Source of the DNA: Pyrinomonadaceae bacterium
Lineage (GTDB): Bacteria > Acidobacteriota > Blastocatellia > Pyrinomonadales > Pyrinomonadaceae
Direction of reading: 5' to 3'
Length of the DNA: 64,000 nt
Assembly: GCA_036277115.1 (NCBI GenBank)
Contig: DASUNM010000002.1
Span: 1 to 64,000, forward strand
Below are positions 43,084 through 50,841 of this stretch, piece after piece (the stretch's first letter is position 1; each line of letters opens with the position of its first letter). The notes beneath the pieces are model-generated. The model saw only the letters and a program-made list of their open reading frames with translations, was not told where the DNA came from and made no database searches. A program made the position numbers and the translations under genes.

Positions 43084-45021
43084 CTAATAATCATGACGAC
43101 GGCGGCCCTTGTTTCGGTTACCGTTAACTGCCACATAGGTGTATGCGTCGAAACGCGATTCGTAAAAATCTACAAGTTCCGCGCCTTCCGCTTCGCTCAG
43201 TTCACCGTCTTTAATTCGTTGCGTTACCTGCCGGCGAAAGCCATCGTGCAGCAATCCGCGCTCGTAACGCGCGCGCCCCGCGGCTTCGCCGACCGTCGTT
43301 CCGCGAATCACCTTCTTGATCAGATAGCCTTCTTCATCGATATGAATCTGCGCTTCATTCGGCGTGCCGAACAGGTTGTGATTGTTGCCCATCACTTCCT
43401 GATAGGCGCCGACCAGCATGAATGCGAGATAGTACGGTTCGTTCGGATCGAGCTTGTGCAGCTCTAAAGTCTGCTTGACGTCGTGCAGGTCCACGAACTT
43501 GTCGACCACACCATCTGAGTCGCAGGTGATATCGCAGAGCGTGGCAAATTCAGTCGGCGGCTTGTTCAGCATCTGAATGGGCACGATGGGAAACAGCTGA
43601 TCCAACGCCCAGTGATCGGGAACGGACTTAAAAACGGAAAAGTTCGTCAGGTATTTCGCGCACAACAGCCGGCGCAGTTCGCCGAATTCTTCAGGAACGT
43701 ATTTCGATTGCTGCGCGTATCGATCCGCGCGCTCGCAGACGTCCCAGAAAAGCACCTCGCCTTTCGCGCGGTCTTCCAGCGAAATCAAACCGAGGTTGAA
43801 CATCGTGAACAGTTCTTCCCGATGCTCGAGGGCGTCGTGGTAGTACTCTCGATAGTTTTTGATCGTGATCGTTTCGCGCAGATCGGCGAGTTCAATCACC
43901 ACCTGGGGATCGTCTTCTTCGATTTCGATCGGCGTGATGTCTTCGACCACCGTTTCGATTTCGTCGAGCACGTTGGTCACGAGAATCGCGTGGTAAGCCG
44001 AAAGAAAACGGCCTGACTCCTGGATGATCGTCGGATGCGGCACGTTTTCGTCTTCGCAGACCTGCTTGATCGTGTAAATGACGTCGTTCGCAAATTCCTG
44101 GGCCGTGTAATTCGCCGATGAATCGAACGCCGTTTTCGAGCCGTCGTAATCCACGGCCATGCCGCCGCCCACGTCCAGCAGCTCAACCGGCACTTTCATT
44201 TGGAAGACCTTCGCGTACACGCGCGCGGCTTCCTTCATCGCGTTCTTGATCCGCTTGATGTCGGTGAGCTGCGAACCGATGTGAAAGTGCAGCAGCTTCA
44301 GCATGTCGATGCGGTCGGCTTCCTTTAGCCGATTGATAACTTCGAGCAGCTCAGTCGTGGTCAATCCGAACTTCGCCGCTTCGCCGCCTGATTTTTCCCA
44401 GCGCCCTGAGCCCTTCGAATAGAGCTTCACGCGCATGCCGATGATCGGCGAGTTGCCTTCATGGGTTTCGGCGATCCTGAGAATGTGATCGAGCTCGCTC
44501 AGTTTCTCGATGACTATGACCACCCGCTTGCCCGACTTCGCGCTGCCGAACGCCAACTGGATGAACTCTTCGTCTTTGAAACCATTGAGCACGAGTAGGC
44601 TGTCCGGCGATTGCTCGAGCGCCATCGCCGCATACAACTCAGCTTTCGACCCCGCTTCGAGGCCAAAGTCGTAACGCGATCCTTCGCGCAGGTACTCTTC
44701 GACGACCGCACGTTGCTGGTTCACCTTCATTGGATACACGCACATGTGCGCGCCCTGGTACTCAAATTCGCGAATTGATTTGCTGAAGGCGCGTTGCAGC
44801 TTGCGCACTTGCCCGGCGACCAGTTGGGGAAACCGCAGCAGCACGGGCGCGGAAATTCCTCTGCGCGTCAGATCCTCGATGATCTCGCGCACGTCCGCCG
44901 CGCGGGGATCGCCTTCGGCGGGCCGGACAATCAAATTTCCTTTGCGATTTACGTCGAAGTAGCCTGCGCCCCAATTCTCTATTCCGTAGGTTTCGACGGT
45001 CTGTTCGATAGCTGTGGTCAA
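43084..45021 (-). CDS. speA: Biosynthetic arginine decarboxylase
   Basis: SpeA decarboxylates arginine to agmatine, the first step of putrescine formation. The product has 645 residues, as for E. coli SpeA-type enzymes. The PLP lysine is Lys99 in VYPMKVNQQ. Other marks are GLEAGSKAELYAAMA, LHFHIGSQL, LDVGGGMAVDYDGS and the QESGRFLSAYHAIL segment. With the two genes downstream it gives arginine to agmatine to putrescine and probably homospermidine. It is read divergently from glnA. Confidence 0.97.
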   Translation of the reverse strand: MTTAIEQTVETYGIENWGAGYFDVNRKGNLIVRPAEGDPRAADVREIIEDLTRRGISAPVLLRFPQLVAGQVRKLQRAFSKSIREFEYQGAHMCVYPMKVNQQRAVVEEYLREGSRYDFGLEAGSKAELYAAMALEQSPDSLLVLNGFKDEEFIQLAFGSAKSGKRVVIVIEKLSELDHILRIAETHEGNSPIIGMRVKLYSKGSGRWEKSGGEAAKFGLTTTELLEVINRLKEADRIDMLKLLHFHIGSQLTDIKRIKNAMKEAARVYAKVFQMKVPVELLDVGGGMAVDYDGSKTAFDSSANYTAQEFANDVIYTIKQVCEDENVPHPTIIQESGRFLSAYHAILVTNVLDEIETVVEDITPIEIEEDDPQVVIELADLRETITIKNYREYYHDALEHREELFTMFNLGLISLEDRAKGEVLFWDVCERADRYAQQSKYVPEEFGELRRLLCAKYLTNFSVFKSVPDHWALDQLFPIVPIQMLNKPPTEFATLCDITCDSDGVVDKFVDLHDVKQTLELHKLDPNEPYYLAFMLVGAYQEVMGNNHNLFGTPNEAQIHIDEEGYLIKKVIRGTTVGEAAGRARYERGLLHDGFRRQVTQRIKDGELSEAEGAELVDFYESRFDAYTYVAVNGNRNKGRRRHDY

Positions 45022-45445
45022 CTAGCGGTTTCTCCCTGGAGTTCTCTTTAACGCGTTTGTCCGCGCAACAATCCCGACGGTCGGGACTGCATTTCCGAGC
45101 GGATATGTTGGGGTTGGAACCTTAAGCGGAAAATTTAACAGAAAACGGGGGGTCGGTCTATAACTTTTTTCCGCCACTAGTGTGTTGTTTTCTTCGCTAA
45201 ATGCAAAAACTCGTATGTTTTGCCGAAGACATGTCAGCGCGAACCATAATCTGTAGTCCGCAAATAAAACCCAAACAGACTGTTGACAGAACTAATTCCG
45301 AGGTTATAATGCACGTTTTTTGATGCGCGGTTCATGACGCTTCTTCGCGCGCTACACACCGTCCGGTCCACGAAAGTCTTCGCACCAAACAGCCGTAAGG
45401 GGCGAAGGTCAAGCACATCACTCACTTTTCCAGACAGGAGATCAG
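45022..45445. other. Divergent speA-glnA regulatory region
   Basis: This 424-base gap holds no gene. It contains a near-palindrome TCCCGAC-G-GTCGGGA (45072-45086) close to speA that may be an operator. A strong glnA promoter lies at 45283-45310. The predicted 130-base glnA leader contains a hairpin CTTCGC/GCGAAG (about 45377-45403). The segment 45120-45240 is AT-rich, and I see no clear speA promoter in it. Confidence 0.6.
45283..45310 (+). promoter_or_regulatory. Strong sigma-70 promoter of glnA
   Basis: TTGACA (45283-45288) and TATAAT (45305-45310), both perfect matches, with a 16-base spacer. Start of transcription would be near 45317, leaving about 130 bases of leader. No sigma-54 box (GG-N10-GC) of good quality was seen nearby, although a sigma-54 activator is encoded in the window. 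Confidence 0.85.
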
Positions 45446-46870
45446 ATGAACGCTAAAACTGTGTTGAAGTACGCCTCTGAGCACAAGGCGAAATTTGTCT
45501 CGGTGCGATTTACCGACTTACCCGGCTCATGGCAGCACCTGACTTTTCCGATCAGCGAGCTGAACGAAGATTCGTTCGAAGACGGATTCGGCTTTGACGC
45601 TTCGTCTATTCGGGGCTGGGCGGCCATTCACGAATCAGACATGCTCCTGGTCCCGGACGCTAGTCGCCACTGGATGGATCCGTTTGCGGACGAGCCCACG
45701 CTGTGTTTGGTTGCGAATGCAGTTGACCCGCTTTCGCGTCAGGGCTACGCCTTCGATCCGCGCATGGTCGCGGTGCGTGCGGAGAGCTATCTCAAGAGTT
45801 CAGGCATTGCCGATGTCGCAAACTTCGGCCCCGAAGCCGAGTTCTTTGTTTTCGACAGCGTGCAGTTTCATAACGAGCCGCACAAAGCCGGCTACGCAAT
45901 TGATTCAGACGAAGGGCATTGGAATACGGGCCGTGACGGCAACGATACGTGGGGACCGAACCTCGGTCATCGTATTCGCGCGAAAGAGGGATACGTGCCG
46001 GTACCGCCGATCGATACGCTCGCCGATCTTCGTTCGGCGATTTCACTGACGCTGGCTGAGTGCGGCATCAATGTCGAATGTCATCATCACGAAGTTGCCA
46101 CCGCCGGCCAGTGCGAAATTGATTTCCGCTACGCGACGCTGCTGGGTACGGCCGACAACCTGCAATTATTCAAGTACATCGTCAAGAACACCGCGTACGA
46201 GTATGGCAAGACTGCGACGTTTATGCCGAAGCCCCTGTATGGCGACAACGGTTCGGGCATGCACTGCCACCAGTCGCTTTGGAAAGGCGACAAGCCTTTG
46301 TTCGCCGGAGACGGCTACGCCGGATTGTCGGAAACTGCGTTGCATTACATCGGCGGCTTGCTGAAGCACGCGGCGGCCATCGTCGCCTTTGCCGCGCCGA
46401 CCACCAACAGCTACAAGCGTCTGGTTCCCGGTTTCGAAGCGCCGGTAAACCTGGCTTATTCAGCGCGGAATCGTTCGGCTGCGATTCGCATTCCGATGTT
46501 CTCGACGAATCCAAAGCTGAAACGCCTCGAGTTTCGTCCGCCCGACCCGTCGTGCAATCCTTATATCGCGTTCGCGGCGATGCTGATGGCGGGAATCGAC
46601 GGCATCCAGAACCGCATCGATCCCGGCGCGCCCCTCGACAAGGACATCTACGATCTTTCACCCGAAGAACTGAAGGATGTTCCGAGTCTTCCCGGCTCGC
46701 TCGATGATGCGCTCACCGCATTGGAGAACGATCACGACTTCCTTTTGAAAGGCGACGTGTTCACACCGCAAATGATCGATCGCTGGATTTCTTATAAACG
46801 CGAGCGTGAGATTCAGGTGCTGCGCATGCGGCCGCATCCGTTGGAGTATTCCATGTACTACGACGTGTAA
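45446..46870 (+). CDS. glnA: Glutamine synthetase type I
   Basis: GlnA makes glutamine from glutamate, ammonia and ATP, working as a dodecamer. The product has 474 residues. Signatures include [19 protein letters not shown], the metal and ATP site [11 protein letters not shown], the HHHEV and CEIDFRY parts, [13 protein letters not shown], and [10 protein letters not shown]. Tyr402 in [10 protein letters not shown] is at the adenylylation position, fitting the GlnE gene directly downstream. AGGAG sits 7 bases before the ATG. Enteric-style control by adenylylation is the likely mode. Confidence 0.98.
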   Translation: MNAKTVLKYASEHKAKFVSVRFTDLPGSWQHLTFPISELNEDSFEDGFGFDASSIRGWAAIHESDMLLVPDASRHWMDPFADEPTLCLVANAVDPLSRQGYAFDPRMVAVRAESYLKSSGIADVANFGPEAEFFVFDSVQFHNEPHKAGYAIDSDEGHWNTGRDGNDTWGPNLGHRIRAKEGYVPVPPIDTLADLRSAISLTLAECGINVECHHHEVATAGQCEIDFRYATLLGTADNLQLFKYIVKNTAYEYGKTATFMPKPLYGDNGSGMHCHQSLWKGDKPLFAGDGYAGLSETALHYIGGLLKHAAAIVAFAAPTTNSYKRLVPGFEAPVNLAYSARNRSAAIRIPMFSTNPKLKRLEFRPPDPSCNPYIAFAAMLMAGIDGIQNRIDPGAPLDKDIYDLSPEELKDVPSLPGSLDDALTALENDHDFLLKGDVFTPQMIDRWISYKREREIQVLRMRPHPLEYSMYYDV

Positions 46871-46894
46871 TTTGCGAGTGAGTTGATGTTTTCT

Positions 46895-46930
46895 GAGGCA
46901 GGAGGCAAGCGCCTTCTGCCTCTTTTTCTT
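46895..46930 (+). terminator. Terminator after glnA
   Basis: GAGGCAGGAGGC (46895-46906) pairs with GCCTTCTGCCTC (46911-46922), a 12-bp stem with one wobble and a 4-base loop, followed by TTTTTCTTT. This is a strong intrinsic terminator, which implies that glnE depends on read-through or its own promoter. Confidence 0.88.
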
Positions 46931-47024
46931 TGTGTCTCTGTGATTGCTCTGTGACTCTGTGGTGTGTGTCCGCGCATGATGAGATCACCACAGAGACACT
47001 GAGACCACCGAGACACTAAGGGGG
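46930..47024. repeat. Opposed 8/9-base repeats between glnA and glnE
   Basis: Left part TTGTGTCTCTGTGA and relatives (46930-46964) and right part CACCACAGAGACACTGAG and relatives (46987-47021) are complementary. Units are 8 to 11 bases, less regular than the heptamer arrays. No glnE promoter could be recognised in the rest of the 210-base gap. Confidence 0.7.
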
Positions 47025-47080
47025 TCCATTTACGCGACCCCTGCTTCGCTGGTTTCTCACGTCCGCGTAGAATGGCGTGA

Positions 47081-49975
47081 ATGCTCGACCAGCTCGACAA
47101 ATTACCTGACTCGCACACGCCGCAAGTTCTCTACGATCGGCTCGTCGAACGCGACGCCTCGATCGCGAAATTGCTTGAGCGCGACAAGGGCCTGTTCCTG
47201 GATGTGCTGGCGCTGGCGGCTTGGAGCCCCTGGTTGGCGGCAACGCTGGAACAGAATCCGGACTACCTGAGCTGGTTACAACGCGAACGCCTCGACCCGC
47301 GTGTTCGCAGTCGCGAAGACATCGGCGAAGCGCTGGCGCGATTTGCGCTCACGCACTCACAGCTCGATCCGCACGATGTGTTCGCGCGTTTTCGGCGCCG
47401 CGAGCTGCTGCGGATTTACCTGCACGACATCCGCCGCGCGCACACAGTGGCCGAGACAACTGAGGAGTTGTCGAATCTTGCCGACGCAATTCTTGAATAT
47501 GCGCTCCGTTTAGCGCGCCAAAGATTGGACAACCGATTTGGATCACCCCAACGAATTGATTCGGAAGGCCGCGTGGTCGCCACTGAGTTTTGCGTTATCG
47601 CGCTCGGAAAGCTCGGATCCCGGGAGCTCAACTATGCTTCGGACATCGATTTGATGTTCCTTTTTTCGGATGAAGGGATGACAGCCGTGGGCGGGACGCG
47701 TGGGCAGGTCACGAATCGAGAATATTACGTGAAGCTGGCTGAACACATTTTGCGTCTGGTTGGCGAACCGAGCGGCGAAGGCGCCGCCTATCGCACGGAC
47801 GTCAGGTTGAGACCGCATGGCCGCGAAGGCACACTGGCCTGCGCGTTGAATGAAGCAACTCTCTATTACGAGAAGCGGGCCGACGATTGGGAGTTACAAA
47901 CGTTGATTCGCGCGCGCTCTGCCGCCGGTTCCGAAGCGCTTTTCCACCGGTTCGCAGCCTCAGTCATTGATCGCATCTATCGCACAGACGTCAGCGTCAG
48001 CGCCGCGCTGTCCCATGTTCGGCTCTCAAAGGAAAAGATCGACATTCAACGTGAGCGCAGCGACAAAGGCTTTAACGTAAAGCTCGGCCGCGGCGGGATC
48101 CGCGAAATCGAATTCATCGCCCAGGCGCTTCAACTTGCTTTCGGCGGTCGTGACCCCTGGCTGCGCACTCCCCATACTTTGATCAGTCTCGCGCGCCTGG
48201 CAGATCGATCGTTAATAACAGAATTCGAACACACGCAGTTGTCCGCTGCTTATCAGTTCTGGCGCTGCCTCGAACACCGTCTGCAAATGGAGCACGGCCT
48301 GCAAACTCACTCGGTGCCGAAGGATGAAGCGCGACGGGAATTGATCGCCCGGCGCATGGGTTTCGCGGAGAAAAATTCGACCAGCGGTTTTGACGCCGCA
48401 ATGACACGTCATGCGACTAATGTACGCGTCGTCTTTGATCGCGTGTTCGCCGACACAGACCCCGGCGCGGTTGAAGAGCAGCACCTGAGCCGGTTGTCGC
48501 GGGCCAGTGCGCACTCACCTGATCCTGAAGCCATGGCCGCGGCTAAGGCCGCCTCGATCTTAATCCAACATGTCGCTCCGTCTGATACTGAAAGCGCAGG
48601 CGCGCTGGCTGGCGTTGATGAACTCGCGGCGTGGCTGCGCAGTACAGCGGCGGCAACTGACCCGCGCCGCGGTCTGTCTTTCGCCCTGAGAATTGCCCGT
48701 TCGCTGGAGAAGGAAGCTGAACACGCCAAGGTTACTTTGTCGGAGCTGAAATCGACGATTCAGCTCTGCAGCGTTTCAGACGTTTTCGGTGAAATGATCG
48801 CCAGCCGCCCCGTTCTGATTCACGCGGTCGAAACAAAAGGCGATTCGGTTCGACCGCGAAACTACGCGCGCGAATTTCAAAGATCCCTTTTACCGGAGGA
48901 CAGCTTTCGCGCGGAACTTGACGCGTTGCGCCGTCATTGGTCCGAGGCTCTGGTTCGGATTGCTGCGCGCGATGCCGCGCGTGACATGGCTCTCGATGAA
49001 GTCAATCACCGGCTGACGGCCCTGGCGGCCGAAAGCATTGATGTTGCGCTGCGGATCTCGCGAGACGAACTCGAGCGTCGTTACGGAGAGCTCGCGGCTG
49101 AGCCCCGCGTCGCGGTTCTTGGCCTGGGGCGGCTTGGCAGTGGCGGCATGGACTACGGCTCGGATCTCGACGTGGTCGTCGTTTACGACGCGGCGGCGCC
49201 ATCTCCGGTGGCGGGACAAACTCATGATGAAACCTACGCGCGGCTTGTCGAGCTGATGATCGCGGCGTTGGCGAACGTGACGCGCGAAGGCTCGCTCTAC
49301 CGTGTTGACCTGCGTCTGCGTCCGGACGGTCAGAAAGGACCAATCGTTTCCAGCGCCCAAAGTTTCCCTGCTTATTTGAAAGAGCGCGCGGCAATTTGGG
49401 AATGGCTGGCGTATGTAAAGCTCCGCGCGGTCGCGGGTGACCGGGATTTTGGCGCGAGCACGGAAGCGGAAGCGCGGCACTGCATTCACGACCTGGCCAG
49501 CCAAACTGACGCGGCTGAGTTGCTGGCAGAAACTCATCGCGTTCGGGCGCGGCTGGAGAAAGAGAAGACGTCTCGTCGCAAGTCGGGCATCAATATCAAG
49601 TATGGCGCGGGCGGCATGCTCGACGTTTACTTTGCTGTGCGCTACTTGCAGTTGCGCGACAACGTGCCCGATGATGAAGAGGATCGAACGACGCTCGGGA
49701 TGTTGAAGCGGTTGCGCGACGCGGGTTCGATCGATGACGAGAATTTTCGCGCGTTGCGCGACGGTTACCGGTTGCTGCGTGCGGTTGATCACGAAACGCG
49801 GCTGGTAGTGGGACGATCGGCGACGTTGCCCGATACGTCTCATGCGGCGTTCGCCGACATCGCGCGACGACTCGACTGTGAATCGGAGCAGACATTGAGC
49901 GCTGAGTTGCGATCGCGTATGAAAGACATTCGCGCGGCCTACGAACGAATCATGCGAGTTGGATTGAGTTTATGA
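47081..49975 (+). CDS. glnE: Bifunctional glutamine synthetase adenylyltransferase/deadenylase
   Basis: GlnE adds AMP to, and removes it from, the regulatory tyrosine of GlnA in response to nitrogen signals. The product has 964 residues, the normal length. Two nucleotidyltransferase domains are visible: the N-terminal deadenylase with LGSRELNYASDIDLMFLF (about 184-201) and the C-terminal adenylylase with GSGGMDYGSDLDVVVVYD (about 686-703). Each is followed by a GlnD-type PII-uridylyl helical region (KLGRGGIREIEFIAQALQLA; IKYGAGGMLDVYFAVRYLQL). It is close to glnA, and the stop overlaps the next gene by 4 bases. Confidence 0.97.
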   Translation: MLDQLDKLPDSHTPQVLYDRLVERDASIAKLLERDKGLFLDVLALAAWSPWLAATLEQNPDYLSWLQRERLDPRVRSREDIGEALARFALTHSQLDPHDVFARFRRRELLRIYLHDIRRAHTVAETTEELSNLADAILEYALRLARQRLDNRFGSPQRIDSEGRVVATEFCVIALGKLGSRELNYASDIDLMFLFSDEGMTAVGGTRGQVTNREYYVKLAEHILRLVGEPSGEGAAYRTDVRLRPHGREGTLACALNEATLYYEKRADDWELQTLIRARSAAGSEALFHRFAASVIDRIYRTDVSVSAALSHVRLSKEKIDIQRERSDKGFNVKLGRGGIREIEFIAQALQLAFGGRDPWLRTPHTLISLARLADRSLITEFEHTQLSAAYQFWRCLEHRLQMEHGLQTHSVPKDEARRELIARRMGFAEKNSTSGFDAAMTRHATNVRVVFDRVFADTDPGAVEEQHLSRLSRASAHSPDPEAMAAAKAASILIQHVAPSDTESAGALAGVDELAAWLRSTAAATDPRRGLSFALRIARSLEKEAEHAKVTLSELKSTIQLCSVSDVFGEMIASRPVLIHAVETKGDSVRPRNYAREFQRSLLPEDSFRAELDALRRHWSEALVRIAARDAARDMALDEVNHRLTALAAESIDVALRISRDELERRYGELAAEPRVAVLGLGRLGSGGMDYGSDLDVVVVYDAAAPSPVAGQTHDETYARLVELMIAALANVTREGSLYRVDLRLRPDGQKGPIVSSAQSFPAYLKERAAIWEWLAYVKLRAVAGDRDFGASTEAEARHCIHDLASQTDAAELLAETHRVRARLEKEKTSRRKSGINIKYGAGGMLDVYFAVRYLQLRDNVPDDEEDRTTLGMLKRLRDAGSIDDENFRALRDGYRLLRAVDHETRLVVGRSATLPDTSHAAFADIARRLDCESEQTLSAELRSRMKDIRAAYERIMRVGLSL

Positions 49976-50172
49976 TAGAGCCTGAAAACCAATGCCGGCG
50001 ATGCGAAACCGGCCGATTACGCGGCTGGAGCGAACTCAACGACGAAGAGCGCGAAGTCGCGTTGCGTCTGCCCGCTTCAAAAGACTATTCAATTGAAGAA
50101 CGATCTGCCCGTCATCGTTGGTGCACGCGCTGTTGGTACGAGGATAAGGGCGGTGAGTCGCGACAAGCTTGA
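49972..50172 (+). CDS. Small zinc-ribbon protein, unknown function
   Basis: The product has 66 residues. Two cysteine pairs, CRRCE near residue 8 and CTRCW near residue 51, would form a zinc ribbon. Between them is a polar helix (ELNDEEREVALRLPASKDY). The ATG overlaps the glnE stop (ATGA), so translation is coupled. I do not recognise a named family. Coupling to glnE could mean a link with nitrogen control, but there is no direct evidence. Confidence 0.65.
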   Translation: MIEPENQCRRCETGRLRGWSELNDEEREVALRLPASKDYSIEERSARHRWCTRCWYEDKGGESRQA

Positions 50173-50175
50173 AAA

Positions 50176-50280
50176 TCAGACGTCAGACGTCAGACGGCAG
50201 ACATCAGACGTCGGACGTCAGACATCGGATTTACTTGTGATGTCTGACCACTGACTTCTGATGTCTGATCTGTGACCTCT
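50176..50280. repeat. Largest two-arm heptamer hairpin (CAGACGT family)
   Basis: Left arm: eight units at 50176-50231 (TCAGACG four times, with GCAGACA, TCGGACG and relatives). Right arm: six units at 50239-50280 (GATGTCT, GACTTCT and relatives). Seven bases separate the arms. It fills nearly the whole gap before the SRPBCC gene. Confidence 0.92.
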
Positions 50281-50288
50281 GTCTTTCC

Positions 50289-50789
50289 ATGTTTCGCGTC
50301 AAATCTTCATTCAAAAGGGAACTCGAAATAAGAGCGCCGCTCCAGAAGGTGCGCGACTTTTTCGCTAATCTCAACAACCTCGCCGACATGCTCTGGGGCA
50401 TTGAAGGCATTCATCGCGAGCCGGGGCTGGCGCGCTGGACGATTGCGACTGACACGCCGGTGGGCCGAATTCGTTTTTCTTTTCCGGTGCGCGATACGTC
50501 ACCCAACCTGAACACGATTGAGTGGTCGCCGGCGATAAATGAAACGCAGAACCTTTTGCGTTACTCACTGAAGTTTGAAAACAGCGAAGGCCTAACTCGC
50601 GTGGACATCTCGCAGCAGGTGGAGCTGCGACGGAAGCGTGCCTGGGAACTGCATCCCGGCGTGGCTTTTATGAGCGAGGCGCGATTGAATTCAGCTTTGC
50701 AAAGGCGGATTGACGCGGCCGTCGATGATTTTCTGCTGCGTGTGAAAGAGAGGCTGGAGGCCGGGAACGCGGGCGCCTCGCCCGCTTAA
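50289..50789 (+). CDS. SRPBCC-fold (START-like) protein
   Basis: The product has 166 residues. The pattern FKRELEIRAPLQKVRDFFANLNNLADML at the N-terminus, a central run of beta strands (WTIATDTPVGRIRFSFPVRD, LLRYSLKFENSEGLTRVDIS) and a long C-terminal helix (ALQRRIDAAVDDFLLRVKERLEA) fit the hydrophobic-ligand-binding SRPBCC fold, CoxG/polyketide-cyclase-like. Ligand unknown. The last nine residues (AGNAGASPA) are encoded by the left arm of a REP-like inverted repeat. Confidence 0.78.
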   Translation: MFRVKSSFKRELEIRAPLQKVRDFFANLNNLADMLWGIEGIHREPGLARWTIATDTPVGRIRFSFPVRDTSPNLNTIEWSPAINETQNLLRYSLKFENSEGLTRVDISQQVELRRKRAWELHPGVAFMSEARLNSALQRRIDAAVDDFLLRVKERLEAGNAGASPA

Positions 50790-50840
50790 CTCCGGAGTTC
50801 GAGCTATTCGATAACTGCGGACGAGGGCGTCCGCGTTCCC
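50763..50840. repeat. REP-like inverted repeat at the convergent SRPBCC/PIG-L junction
   Basis: The left arm (50763-50785, GGGAACGCGGGCGCC start) and right arm (50817-50840, ending GGCGTCCGCGTTCCC) are inverted copies. The left arm supplies the final codons of the SRPBCC gene. The right arm ends 2 bases before the stop of the PIG-L gene on the other strand. Confidence 0.85.
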
Positions 50841-50841
50841 A

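Noticed and set aside
45311..45445. Glutamine riboswitch in the glnA leader
   Set aside because: A short stretch resembles one conserved segment, but the remaining conserved bases and pairing are missing.
48890..49843. 317-codon minus-strand open frame opposite glnE
   Set aside because: glnE is intact in the other strand with both catalytic domains; the antisense frame is a composition effect.
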